Source: Lingula anatina | Taxonomy: Eukaryota; Brachiopoda; Lingulata; Lingulida; Lingulidae | Assembly: GCF_001039355.2 (NCBI RefSeq) | Contig: NW_019775615.1 | Location: 27,410 to 91,409, forward strand | Reading direction: 5' to 3' | Length of the DNA: 64,000 bases | Shown: positions 12,547 to 22,930 of the stretch, in pieces | How positions within the stretch are numbered: the stretch's first letter is position 1 | Layout: every line of letters starts with the position of its first letter | Translations under genes and position numbers: made by a program | Notes under the pieces: model-generated | Database searches by the model: none | Seen by the model: only the letters and a program-made list of their open reading frames with translations | Told to the model about the DNA's origin: nothing

Positions 12547-13966
12547 CGGAGTTAAAAACAATTAGAATTAGTATTTAACCTCTTTTATTTTTGTGGAAAT
12601 CAAGATTATATATAAAATGAAGAAGAAATGTTTCCAATTCTGCAATGCACTCGGCGAAATAACAACGTTTACGAACTCTTTGGACGAGTGTAGAAATAAA
12701 ATTGTGTAAATTGTGCATTGCGGGTTACAGCTAACACAATCCATCATCTCTGCAGCGAGTTTTTAAAATAATCATTCACGTGTATTATTTATGATTTTTA
12801 AAGTGAAATTATGGACTTATGTTTCTTTGCTCAATACATCTATATGAATTTTTCTCGGCAATATCATGTTACTTTTAAATTATGCGTGTTCTCCCTTAAG
12901 GAAGCGGGATTTAATTCCTGACGAATACTTTTCCATTGAATAATTGTTTTCTGCATCTTTCTCTCGGTTTCCTAAGTGAACTATCCATTTCCGATTCATT
13001 TTTAATGTGGTTTTAAATGCTTTGGTTGGGTTGATTTTTAAATCACATTCTGTCCCTTGGGATTTTATTGCCAGTTCTTCCCTCTGGAATGACCATTTTA
13101 TATATAAAAAGATATACTTATAAATGCATATCTTTATAATGAACCACAATGAAACAACAATTTAAAGTAAAATACATCTTATAAATTAATTTTTTTATCC
13201 AAAAAGATTAAGACCCCATTCCCACAGATTTTAGATAGATCTATCCCTGTGGGAAGTCTCACTACATTACTGTCAGCTTAGCCAGCTTAAATATGTCCCG
13301 CCTACTAAAAGCTGTAAGGGGGTAATTAACTACCGTGCACGATCGGCTGACAGCAATTTACTGTGAACCCCTAGAGAGTTAGGTCAATCTAGATGGATCA
13401 ACCTAAATCTATGGGAATGCAGTCTAAATAATGTGTACTAGTAGTTTGTGTGGAATGGCTTCCAAGCCAAATTTCTGTACAAATGTACTCCAATTTGCCT
13501 TGTAACAATAGTGGAGATAGGTGTCCTCATCCTTCATTTTTAATACAACCCCCTCCCCCTCCCAGAAAACTTTGGAAATAGGGGGTTACATCTTAATAGG
13601 CCTTAGCCAACATTAATAATAATTGTAAAATTGTAACAAATGGTTTATTTATTATGTTTTATGTATCTAATATCTCAAAATAAAATCTGTCTCACTTACT
13701 TTCCCTTTCTTTTCAAAACCTTCAGGTACTAAAAAGAATTTCTTTTGTCTCTGCATGGGCAAACTTTGCTGAATCATTGCTAATGTTTTTTTTCTTTTAG
13801 CTCTATATATTATTTAAGTAAGACAGAGTTTGCATTTCACAATTAATACCTACATCTTCCGTAAAACAATTTTTAAACAAATTTCAATTTGAAGTCCATG
13901 TTTCATTTGAAACCAATTTCTTTTCTTAACAAGTCCAAACAGAGAAATTATACATAGACAAAACAT
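12547..13966. other. intergenic spacer
   Basis: AT-rich DNA with no supported gene. It contains the MITE at 13212-13424. The left border of the repeated segment starts at 13663 (see the duplication features). Confidence 0.4.
13212..13424. mobile_element. Harbinger-like MITE with TAA target duplication
   Basis: The left end GACCCCATTCCCACAG and the right end CTATGGGAATGCAGTC are inverted copies. TAA flanks both sides (13209-13211 and 13425-13427). The interior is palindromic: 'gtgggaagtctcactacatt' on the left is mirrored by 'tactgtgaacccctagagag' on the right, around a central GGGGGTAATTA. There is no reading frame. Three-base TTA/TAA duplications are typical of the PIF/Harbinger superfamily. 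Confidence 0.75.
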
Positions 13967-14749
13967 TCAGGAAATTGTTCTGAAAAGAATTTTCATCATG
14001 TGTTCATCAGCTTTCTTTTGTCGGGTCAAAAAATAAGACTGTCCTTTAACAAGCACAGTTAGAGACGTAAATGTTTCCTTGGCAATGAAATCTTCAGGTT
14101 TGCAAATTATTTTACGAGTTTGCTTCATTGTAGCTCCCTTTGGTACAATCAGAATAAATATCTGAGCCTTTTTATCATAATAAATCCTCATGATATTTTT
14201 AGTATATCTAGGATATATGAAAATAAGTGCGACAGCAAAGAATACAGATGCCCAAAAAGAGAAAGTGTTTTTCTCCTTGAACCTGTCTTCCAGTTCTTCC
14301 ATTGAATTAATCCCATGGACAAATTCCCTCATGCCCATCACACATAACAAACTCATAAAGAAAATGAGGTAAAATGAGTTGTGAGTGACTTTAGATTGAT
14401 ACATCAGATAATGTTGTACAAAATCCATGCCATCTCGCTGAATGAAACTCAAATCATCTTTATGATTGTTCAGAGACCTGTGATCCAAACTGTTGAACAT
14501 ATTAATAGTTTGTATCCACACTCTCCTTGGTTTCATGGACTTTTTAAATATCTGCGGAGAGCTGAAGTCGGCGTGATAGGATGACGGCGTTGCAGCAACT
14601 CTTAAAAACCCTCTAAATGGGACATGGTGGCGATCCAAGTGTGCCGTCCAGAGTCCTTTAGAACTTTTGGTAATGGTCATGATGGAGCGTCCAGTTGCTA
14701 CACTTCCACAACCTCCATATAGTAAATATGACCTCAACAATATATTCAT
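13967..14749 (-). CDS. TMEM223/TMEM186/TMEM70-like mitochondrial membrane protein, copy A
   Basis: Single coding exon, 260 residues. The ATG at 14749 was chosen because it lies one base after a strong acceptor (TTTATATTTCAG, then GATG), so the 5' UTR is on an upstream exon. In-frame upstream codons back to 14815 are intronic. The N-terminus is basic and lacks acidic residues (MNILLRSYLLYGGCGSVATG), like a mitochondrial presequence. Two hydrophobic segments follow, around residues 125-145 (FYLIFFMSLLCVMGMR) and 170-190 (FWASVFFAVALIFIYPRY), in a helix-loop-helix hairpin. The tail contains LTVLVKGQSYFLTRQ, which resembles the VKGxxxYFL motif of TMEM223. That family comprises inner-membrane assembly and translation factors for respiratory complexes. 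Family placement rests on topology and short motifs only, so no symbol is given. Copy B at 17872-18654 is probably the other allele. Confidence 0.6.
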   Translation of the reverse strand: MNILLRSYLLYGGCGSVATGRSIMTITKSSKGLWTAHLDRHHVPFRGFLRVAATPSSYHADFSSPQIFKKSMKPRRVWIQTINMFNSLDHRSLNNHKDDLSFIQRDGMDFVQHYLMYQSKVTHNSFYLIFFMSLLCVMGMREFVHGINSMEELEDRFKEKNTFSFWASVFFAVALIFIYPRYTKNIMRIYYDKKAQIFILIVPKGATMKQTRKIICKPEDFIAKETFTSLTVLVKGQSYFLTRQKKADEHMMKILFRTIS

Positions 14750-15442
14750 CCTGAAATATAAAAAATATCCAATTATGAGCAAATAAAACACAAAGTTTCT
14801 GTGTGCATTTTGCAACTTTTTTTTACGTGCTGCTCGAGAGCTGTTGAGTTTCTGCCAAATTCTGTTTCACAGTATTGTCAAAGTTTGAAGTTATAATGGC
14901 TACTTTACGTACAAGCAGAATCATAGTAAGCCAAACCCATGGTAACTTACATCTAACCTGTTATTACGATCCCTAGATTAATGTTTCGGTTAACATAAAT
15001 GTGCGTCTTCAGGTACCGAGTTGGTCACAAATTTTTCGGTCCTTTTCTTCATGAAGAGCTCATCTGAGAGGAAGCGAGAGAAAGTCTGAGGTTATTTGAC
15101 AAGACAATATGATATATATCATTTTAAGCATACCACAGAGGTATAAGCCAGTGCTAAAAAACATAAAATTGTTCAACTAGTGCTTCACATATTTATTCAG
15201 ATATTTATACATTATCTGAGACTTAACTGGGCCTTTAGACCGGGCGATATTGAGAGGTTGTATGTCACAGTTCTTCATGTGTTTAGCGTGAACATGAACG
15301 GTGCATCGATCACAAGGGAGACCAACACGTAGCACAAAAATTCATCATCGTAGCTAATATCCCTTTTTGCCAAAAAGCAGTACATATGCATGAATTTCAT
15401 TGCTTTCTATCACACACGTCCTTTTAATGGCAGTAGATTTAT

Positions 15443-15455
15443 CCCCCCCCCCCCC

Positions 15456-15536
<81 letters not shown>

Positions 15537-15552
15537 GGGGGGGGGGGGGGGG
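15443..15552. repeat. poly-C / poly-A / poly-G run ending at a contig join
   Basis: About 14 C are followed by nearly 80 A, then CTGG and a G run up to the single N at 15553. In the second segment copy the homologous place is C, short A-rich AATA repeats, then CACTGGGGG, so the long A run is probably a sequencing or assembly product at a contig end. Confidence 0.85.
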
Positions 15553-17196
15553 NATGTTTTTGTAATTACCTGTGGTCTTTTTATTAGTTTTAATCACGTT
15601 TAATCCACCCCATTGAAATACAATGTGAAAATTTACAATGTACCCGCAGTCAATAACTTGCCGCGTTTCTACAAAAGTACCTCCCTTTTTGCCAAAAAGC
15701 AGTACATATGCAAGAATTTCATTGCTTTCTATCACACACCTCCTTTTAATGGCAGTAAAATTTATCCCCCCCCCCCCCCAAAAAAAAAAAAATCAATAAA
15801 TAAATAAAATGAAATAAATAAATAAATAAAAAATAAGAATAAATAAATAAAAGAACACTGGGGGGGGGGGGAGGTGCCAAAATTATCCTTATGTTGTGGT
15901 GATGCAGCATAAAGTTTAAATAGAGGAAGGGAATGCTGCTACTGTACATAGTTGGTTCAATCCAAATCTGTTGCTGGCTATACATGCTAGCTGGTAGACA
16001 TGAAACTGCAGAAATGCATGTATTGTACTGTACTTCAGTCTGACCAGCACATAGATGTGTTTGGCATGATAACCTGACAGAAGCCAAATATTTTTAGACA
16101 TATGCTAAGTAATGTATGTAGAGTATAATTAACTTTTTAGTTTGAGGTTAGGTTGGATGTGTTTATATTTTATATATGTTCTATGTAGACTGTTTGGTGT
16201 AGCCCATGGTGTATTTAGGGCAGTTATTTCCCCCACTCCACACATGCATGCACAGGTACACACACCCTGATTTCCTCCCTAAAATAGGAGATAACTGCAT
16301 TTGATGTATGTATCAGTACATTTACTTATACATGGTATCACACTGATGTACGTGTAACATTGGAGAAAAAAGCTGCATTATTATCCATTCTTATATCTTT
16401 CAGCACAACCCAAGAAGGATGTAAAATGGCTATGAGAACAAGATATGGGAACATGATGATGTACTGGTATTTACTAGTATATATGGTGTTATGCCAATAC
16501 ATTTTGCCAGCATCCAGCAAAATCAAAATCATTTGGATTGTTATGATATCCATCACAAGGGCCCTAGCATGAAGGCTGGGCCCAGGAAATGGACATATAC
16601 ATACTGGATATTCAAAAACAATGGGTAAGAGGCATTACTTTTTTCATTTTTGTTTGTGATAGATTTTTACTGGTAGGTTTCAGATTGTCCAAACTGCCTG
16701 TGTATAACAATAAATGAGTAGACAGATCTCTATAGATACGTATATATAATTATAATGATGATAGTGATAAAGACTGACAGGTGAAGTAAAATGTAAACCT
16801 TTTATTTATTTTTACATTTTTTTAAACTGAAAAAGTTATTTTCTTTAAAAATTGATTATTTAAAGAAGGCAATACAGGTGCTTTGTGCTATGCACATGCT
16901 TTGTGTATGAATAAATAGATGGCAGTAACCTTTAGACAAACACTTGTTTTTAACCTGTTTTTATAACTCCTCTGTAATGAGAAAGAAAAAAAATCAAAAT
17001 GTTAAAATTTTTTTAATTAAATTATTTGCAAATTAATCTCATTTAGCCTCTCAAGTCAATGATAAGCAAAACTTAATTACAACAACCGTCTGTGTCATTA
17101 TAGCCACTGGTCTTACGTCCTGGGCCAGTAAAATTTTGTTTGAACCAGTAGATTTTCCAGAATGTGTGAATGGGGAATACCAGCTTTGAGGGTCTG

Positions 17197-17209
17197 CCGC
17201 TAGATGGCG
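17197..17209 (+). promoter_or_regulatory. CTCF-like motif
   Basis: CCGCTAGATGGCG closely matches the conserved bilaterian CTCF core CCASYAGRKGGCR, with one mismatch in the constant positions. It lies 68 bases before the ATG of the SAP-like exon. A single motif match is weak evidence and would occur by chance now and then. Confidence 0.3.
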
Positions 17210-17276
17210 TGGGGGTGAAAGCAGTCCTTCTAAAATCTCGCAGAATCTCGCTCACGGCTTTACACCAAAGTTTAAC

Positions 17277-17377
17277 ATGGAGCGTGTGCACGCGTCGCTG
17301 ACAGTGAACCAACTCAAACGCAATTTACTTGAATGTGGTGCCATAACATCTGGATGAAAATGTGAATTGACTGAAAG
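17277..17377 (+). pseudogene. SAP-domain-like first exon with an in-frame TGA
   Basis: From ATG 17277 the frame reads MERVHASLTVNQLKRNLLEC, GAITSG, then TGA at 17355-17357. The same frame then continues KCELTER up to a consensus donor (AAAG, GTATGT) at 17378. LTVNQLKRNLLECGAITSGxKCELTER has the SAP pattern (LTVxxLKxxLxxxGLxxSGxKxELxxR), a DNA/RNA-binding helix-extension-helix motif. The TGA replaces one residue just before the conserved lysine, so the exon is either a pseudogene, a sequencing error, or an upstream ORF of 26 codons. The next exons would lie beyond the N at 17541 but the following contig starts with the other haplotype. The second segment copy lacks this exon altogether. Confidence 0.4.
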
Positions 17378-17542
17378 GTATGTGTTTTCTTTTCATTTAG
17401 TGCTTGAAAAACACGAATGCTAACTATTTTCCTTGAAAAAATCAAAGATTAGTCGAGGTGTGTGTGTCAAATCTGACATGTTATGTACATGTAGACTACT
17501 GTAGGTACGAGTAGGCCTACGCTCATATATTTTTTTTTTANG

Positions 17543-19657
17543 TGTATCTAATATCTCAAAATAAAATCTGTCTCACTTACTTTCCCTTTCTTTTCAAAAC
17601 CTTCAGGTACTAAAAAGAATTTCTTTTGTCTCTGCATGGGCAAACTTTGCTGAATCATTGCTAATGTTTTTGGGCTAGGAAAAAATTGTTTTTTTTTCTT
17701 TTAGCTCTATATATTATTTAAATAAGACAGAGTTTGCATTTCACAATTAATACCTACATCTACCGTAAAACAATTTTTAAACAAATTTCAATTTGAAGTC
17801 CATGTTTCATTTGAAACCAATTTATTTTCTTAACAAGTCCAAACAGAGTACGTTATACATAGACAAAACATTCAGGAAATTGTTCTGAAAAGAATTTTCA
17901 TCATGTGTTCATCAGCTTTCTTTTGTCGGGTCAAAAAATAAGACTGTCCTTTAACAAGCACAGTTAGAGACGTAAATGTTTCCTTGGCATTGAAATCTTC
18001 AGGTTTGCAAATTATTTTACGAGTTTGCTTCATTGTAACTCCCTTTGGTACAATCAGAATAAATATCTGAGCCTTTTTATCATAATAAATCCTCATGACA
18101 TTTTTAGTATATCTAGGATATATGAAAATAAGTGCAACAGCAAAGAATACACATGCCCAAAAAGAGAAAGTGTTTTTCTCCTTGAATCTGTCTTCCAGTT
18201 CTTCCATTGAATTAATCCCATGGACAAATTCCCTTATGCCCATCACACATAACAAACTCATAAAGAAAATGAGGTAAAATGAGTTGTGAGTGACTTTGGA
18301 TTGATACATCAGATAATGGTGTACAAAATCCATGCCATCTCGCTGAATGATACTCAAATCGTCTTTATGATTGTTCAGAGACCTGTGATCCAAACTGTTG
18401 AACATATTAATAGTTTGTATCCACGCTCTCTTTGGTTTCATGGACTTTTTAAATATCTGCGGAGAGCTGAAGTCGGCGTGATAGGATGACGGCGTTGCAG
18501 CAACTCTTAAAAACCCTCTAAATGGGACATGGTGGCGTTCCAAGTGTGCCGTCCAGAGTCCTTTAGAACTTTTGGTAATGGTCACGATGGAGCGACCAGT
18601 TGCTACACTTCCACAACCTCCATATAGTAAATATGACCTCAACAATATATTCATCCTGAAATATAAAAAATATCCAATTATGAGCAAATAAAACACAAAG
18701 TTTCTGTGTGAATTTTGTAACCGTTTTTTTTTTTACGTGCCGCTTGAGAGCTGTTGGGTTTCTGCCAAATTCTGTTTCACAGTATTGTCAAAGTTTGAAG
18801 TTATAATGGCTACTTAACGTTCAAGCAGAATCGTAGTAAGCCAAACCCATGGTCACTTACATCTGACCTGTTATTATGATCCGTAGACTAATGTTTCGGT
18901 TAACATAAATGTGCGTCTTCAGGTACCGAGTTGGTCACAAATTTTTCGGTCCTTTTCTTCATGAAGAGCTCATCTGAGAGGAAGCGAGAGAAAGTCGGAG
19001 GTTATTTGACAAGACAATATGATATATATCATTTTAAGCATACCACAGAGGTATAAGCCAGTGCTAAAAAACATAAAATTGTTCAACTAGTGCTTCACAT
19101 ATTTATTCAGATATTTATACATTATCTGAGACTTAACTGGGCCTTTAGACCGGGCGATATTGAGAGGTTGTACGCGCGTGGTTGTACGTCACAAATTCTT
19201 CATGTGTTTAGCGTTACATGTGAACATGAACGGTGCATCGATCACAAGGGAGACCAACACGTAGCACAAAAATTCATCATCGTAGCTAATATCCCTTTTG
19301 GTACTTTTGTAGTATACCCCCCACCCTGTAACTTCCTGAAACTTTCATTTTTCAAACAGTTTTTTACATTGTCTTTTTCACCTATGTCAAAACTGTTGAA
19401 ATAAAATGTTTTTGTAATTACCTGTGGTCTTTTTATTAGTTTTAATCACGTTTAATCCACCCCATTGAAATACAATGTGAAAATTTACAATGTACCCGCA
19501 GTCAATAACTTGCCGCGTTTCTACAAAAGTACCTCCCTTTTTGCCAAAAAGCAGTACATATGCATGAATTTCATTGCTTTCTATCACACACGTCCTTTTA
19601 ATGGCAGTAGATTTATCCCCCCCCCCCAAAAAAAAAAAATCAATAAAAAATAAAATG

Positions 19658-19688
<31 letters not shown>

Positions 19689-21041
19689 AAGAATAGATAA
19701 ACAAAAGAACACTGGGGGGGGGGGCAAAATTATCCTTATGTTGTGGTGATGCAGCTTAAAGTTTAAATACAGGAAGGGAATGCTGCTATATGTATATACC
19801 TGTAGTTGGTTCAATCCAAATCTGTTGCTGGCTACAAGCTAGCTGGTAGACATGAAACTGCAGAAATGCATGTTTTGTACTTCAGTCTGACCAGCACATG
19901 TAGATGTGTTTGGCATGATACAACCTGACAGAAGCCAAATATTTTTAGACATATGCTAAGTAATGTATGTAGAGTATAATTAACTTTTTAGTTTGTGGTT
20001 AGGTTGGATGTGTTTACGTATAGTTTACATATGTTCTGTGTAGACTGTTTGTTTAAACCATATGTAGCCCATGGTGTATTTAGGGCAGTCATTTCCCCCA
20101 CTCCACACATGCATGCCTAGGTACACACACCCTGATTTCCTCCCTAAAATAGGAGATAACTGCATTTGTTGTATGTATCAGTACATTTACTTATACATGG
20201 TACGTATCACACTGATGTACGTGTAACATTGGAGAAAAAAGCTGCATTATAATCCATTCTTATATCTTTCAGCACAACCCAAGAAGGATGTAAAATGGCT
20301 ATGAGAACAAGATATGGGAACATGATGATGTACTACTATTTACTAGTATACTAGTATATGGTGTTATACCAATACATTTTGCCAGCATCCACCAAAATCA
20401 AAATCATTTGGATTGTTATCCATCACAAGGGCCCTAGCATGAAGGCTGGGTCCAGGGAATGGACATATACATACTGGATATTCAAAAACAATGGGTAAGA
20501 GGCTTTACTTTTTTCATTTTTGTTTGTGATAGATTTTTACTGGTAGGTTTCAGATTGTCCAAACTGCCTGTGTATAACAATAAATGAGTAGACAGATCTC
20601 TATAGATACGTATATATAATGATAATGATGATAGTGATAAAGACTGATAGGTGAAGTAAAATGTAAACCTTTTATTTATTTTTACATTTTTTTAAACTGA
20701 AAAAGTTATTTTCTTTAAAAATTGATTATTTAAAGAAGGCAATACAGGTGCTTTGTGCTATGCACATGCTTTGTGTATGAATAAATAGATGGCAGTAACC
20801 TTTAGACAAACACTTGTTTTTAACCTGTTTTTATAACTCCTCTGTAATGAGAAAGAAAAAAAATCAAAATGTTAAAATTTTTTTAATTAAATTATTTGCA
20901 AATTAATCTCATTTAGCCTCTCAAGTCAATGATAAGCAAAACTTAATTACAACAACCGTCTGTGTCATTATAGCCACTGGTCTTACGTCCTGGGCCAGTA
21001 AAATTTTGTTTGAACCAGTAGATTTTCCAGAATGTGTGAAT
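17543..21041. repeat. repeated segment B (likely alternate haplotype)
   Basis: Second copy of 13663-17171. It starts two bases after the single N at 17541, meaning it is the first sequence of a new contig. Differences are substitutions, microsatellite-length changes and a few small indels. The region 19290-19405 is intact here but skipped in copy A near 15375. Confidence 0.9.
17872..18654 (-). CDS. TMEM223/TMEM186/TMEM70-like mitochondrial membrane protein, copy B
   Basis: Same single coding exon as the gene at 13967-14749, also 260 residues, with the same acceptor immediately before ATG 18654. About eleven amino-acid differences from copy A are visible: V for M in GRSIVTI, E for D in HLERHH, KRA for RRV, I for F in DLSI, H for Q in FVHHY, I for M in MGIREF, C for S in FWAC, V for I in KNVMR, V for A in KGVT, and N for I in PEDFN, among others. 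None affects the membrane spans' character. Both copies are open, as expected for two alleles of one functional gene; a very recent tandem paralogue is the alternative. Confidence 0.6.
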   Translation of the reverse strand: MNILLRSYLLYGGCGSVATGRSIVTITKSSKGLWTAHLERHHVPFRGFLRVAATPSSYHADFSSPQIFKKSMKPKRAWIQTINMFNSLDHRSLNNHKDDLSIIQRDGMDFVHHYLMYQSKVTHNSFYLIFFMSLLCVMGIREFVHGINSMEELEDRFKEKNTFSFWACVFFAVALIFIYPRYTKNVMRIYYDKKAQIFILIVPKGVTMKQTRKIICKPEDFNAKETFTSLTVLVKGQSYFLTRQKKADEHMMKILFRTIS

Positions 21042-21658
21042 TAGCTGTGTCACCAACATCCAGACACCAGTCAGTCATTACATAACCTCAAGGACGCATG
21101 CTGGAGGGCATTATGCATGAAACAAAGCTTCCTTGTTTAATAATATGACTCAGTTCACAACTTCTAGTATGTACGTATCACGTGCAGTTTTAAACTATGG
21201 AATACTTTCCATGGCTGTGTTCTCATCAGACATTTTTGTTCAGTTTTGAGCCAGTTGACAACTGTTTCAGTTTGTTCCCATTTGCTGAATGAATTAAATT
21301 AGCATTCCAAGCAGGCTGGGACAGTGTGCTTAATTCTAAGTGAATCAGATTAAAATGGAATATTTGATCCAGGTTTTCTGCATACTTTACTCAAGACGTT
21401 TCACAGGGGCATTGACCTTTTTCCAATTTGTCAATTCACAGCAAATTTCCAATTTTAACATGCAAAATTCCCTTCCAATTCTGCTAAAAATAAACACAGA
21501 CATTGTCTAAATCTGAGTCAGTCATAATAGTGCATTATGTTATATGAACAAACTGAACAGGTACTTGTGTATTACATGTAAATCAACAACTGGTATATGA
21601 ACAGAACCTTAAACAATCTGTCCTGTTCCGGTTGTATCATAATTCTATGTCATTTCAG

Positions 21659-21867
21659 GATGTGTGTACATTATGTCATCAGCCACAGAAGAGCTGAGGA
21701 CTGTTGTATTATCAGTCCAGCCTGTCACACCATGCCAGCAGTTTGAATTTAAAACAAGTGGACTGGTCTCAGGAGCTGTTTGTGAGCACTGCGTCACTGG
21801 AACAGGGATATCTCCACAGGTGTCGGCACAAGAAAACTTGTGAACTCACTGGATGTAAGATTCTGGT
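21659..21867 (+). other. candidate (non)coding exon with splice-like borders
   Basis: Acceptor-like CATTTCAG precedes it and GATTCTG with GTAAGAG follows. The ATG at 21675 opens 57 codons (MSSATEELRTVVLSVQPVTP...) ending at TGA before the donor. Another frame is open from a point in mid-segment to the donor (ending TCELTGCKIL). I do not recognise either peptide. It could be a 5' UTR exon or a long noncoding RNA exon. Confidence 0.2.
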
Positions 21868-22004
21868 AAGAGATTTGTCATGAACCACAGTTACATGTTC
21901 ACTCACTGAAGCTGTGTAATTATGAAAATTTAGGAAAAGTTACCAACTATTAAAAATTGAAATTAAAGGATCAGACAAGTCTGAAATATTTTTAAATATC
22001 TTAG

Positions 22005-22930
22005 CATGGGCGTAACTAGGCATACGCACGGATGCACTGTGCGTACAATTTTTTGGCCAACCATGGTATTATTTCATATAAATTTAGTGTATTTTTCACG
22101 GAATATAAAGAAATCCTCTGCTTATTAAAGTCACCTGTAAAAACAAATCCTCTGTATCAATTGTATAGGCACAATTGTTCTGACCCCTCCTCCCCCCGTC
22201 TTGCAAACTGAGGTAAACAATGCCTGTAACCTTAACAAGTCCTATCTTAATCGTACATCTAACTAAAACTTCCTTTACCTCTTAATTGGAGGGTTCAGTG
22301 GCCCTCAACTCTTCTGTACCTTCTTTCTTGAGAATATCTGGCGATATTTATCTCAGGTAAAAATCTGCCTGAGTGTTATTTTCAAAGAGCAGCTCCTGCA
22401 CTAGATAAAATCTGGACACCAGGTTTAAGAAGGAGCTAGAGAAACAAAGGAAGAATTTTTCCTGCAAAGCTTCAAAGAATTTTGACACGGACTTGACCCA
22501 GCTTACCCCTCCAAACTAACAGGGTGACAGGGGCAATTTTTACAAACAAATAATTAAACTTAGATATATCAAAGCTCTGTCGTGTCATAAAATTGGTTGT
22601 TTTTGGGAACCATGCATCCACATGTAAGGTGAATGAAACCGTATGTTAGTTCAACTCAGAGGATCCAGGATTATTCAAAGGGAGTTCCACATATGCGAAG
22701 CTAGCCTCCTTTTAAATAAATATACCATTCTGGGTAATAAGAATATTGAAACTTTTTTAATTTAAATATTTCTGACTAAATGATCATTTTATTATTAATG
22801 AAAATTAAGCTGCGATGTGTGGTACATATGCTGTAATTACGCTGTCCTTCATCTCTTGCGTTAGTCTACATTTTGCTGGGAATTTTAAAAATCTGTGCGT
22901 ACAATTTTTAAAGGTCTGGTTACGCCCCTG
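22005..22930. mobile_element. non-autonomous hAT-like element, 926 bp
   Basis: The left end is CATGGGCGTAACTAG and the reverse complement of the right end is CAGGGGCGTAACCAG: fifteen-base terminal inverted repeats with two mismatches. The phrase GTGCGTACAATTTTT occurs near both ends. There is no transposase frame inside. CTTAG abuts both ends, a partial match to a target duplication. CAGGGG termini are typical of hAT elements. Confidence 0.65.

Larger units (their letters stand above)
13663..17171. repeat. repeated segment A (likely haplotype copy)
   Basis: About 3.5 kb that recurs at 17543-21041 in the same orientation at roughly 97-98% identity by eye, with small indels. It includes the TMEM223-like gene and its 5' flank. 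Homology to the second copy begins at GTATCTAATATCTCAAAATA and stops abruptly after AGAATGTGTGAAT. Confidence 0.9.
14750..17276. other. 5' flank of the TMEM223-like gene plus low-complexity DNA
   Basis: The first few hundred bases should contain the promoter and untranslated exon of the minus-strand gene. From 15440 the sequence is low-complexity around a contig join (N at 15553). A stretch at 16367-16622, bounded by CTTTCAG and GGGTAAGA and conserved in both copies, looks like an exon by its borders but has no open frame. Confidence 0.35.

Noticed and set aside
15390-15735. ORFs with poly-lysine or poly-phenylalanine
   Set aside because: They translate the poly-A/poly-C run at a contig end and contain an N.
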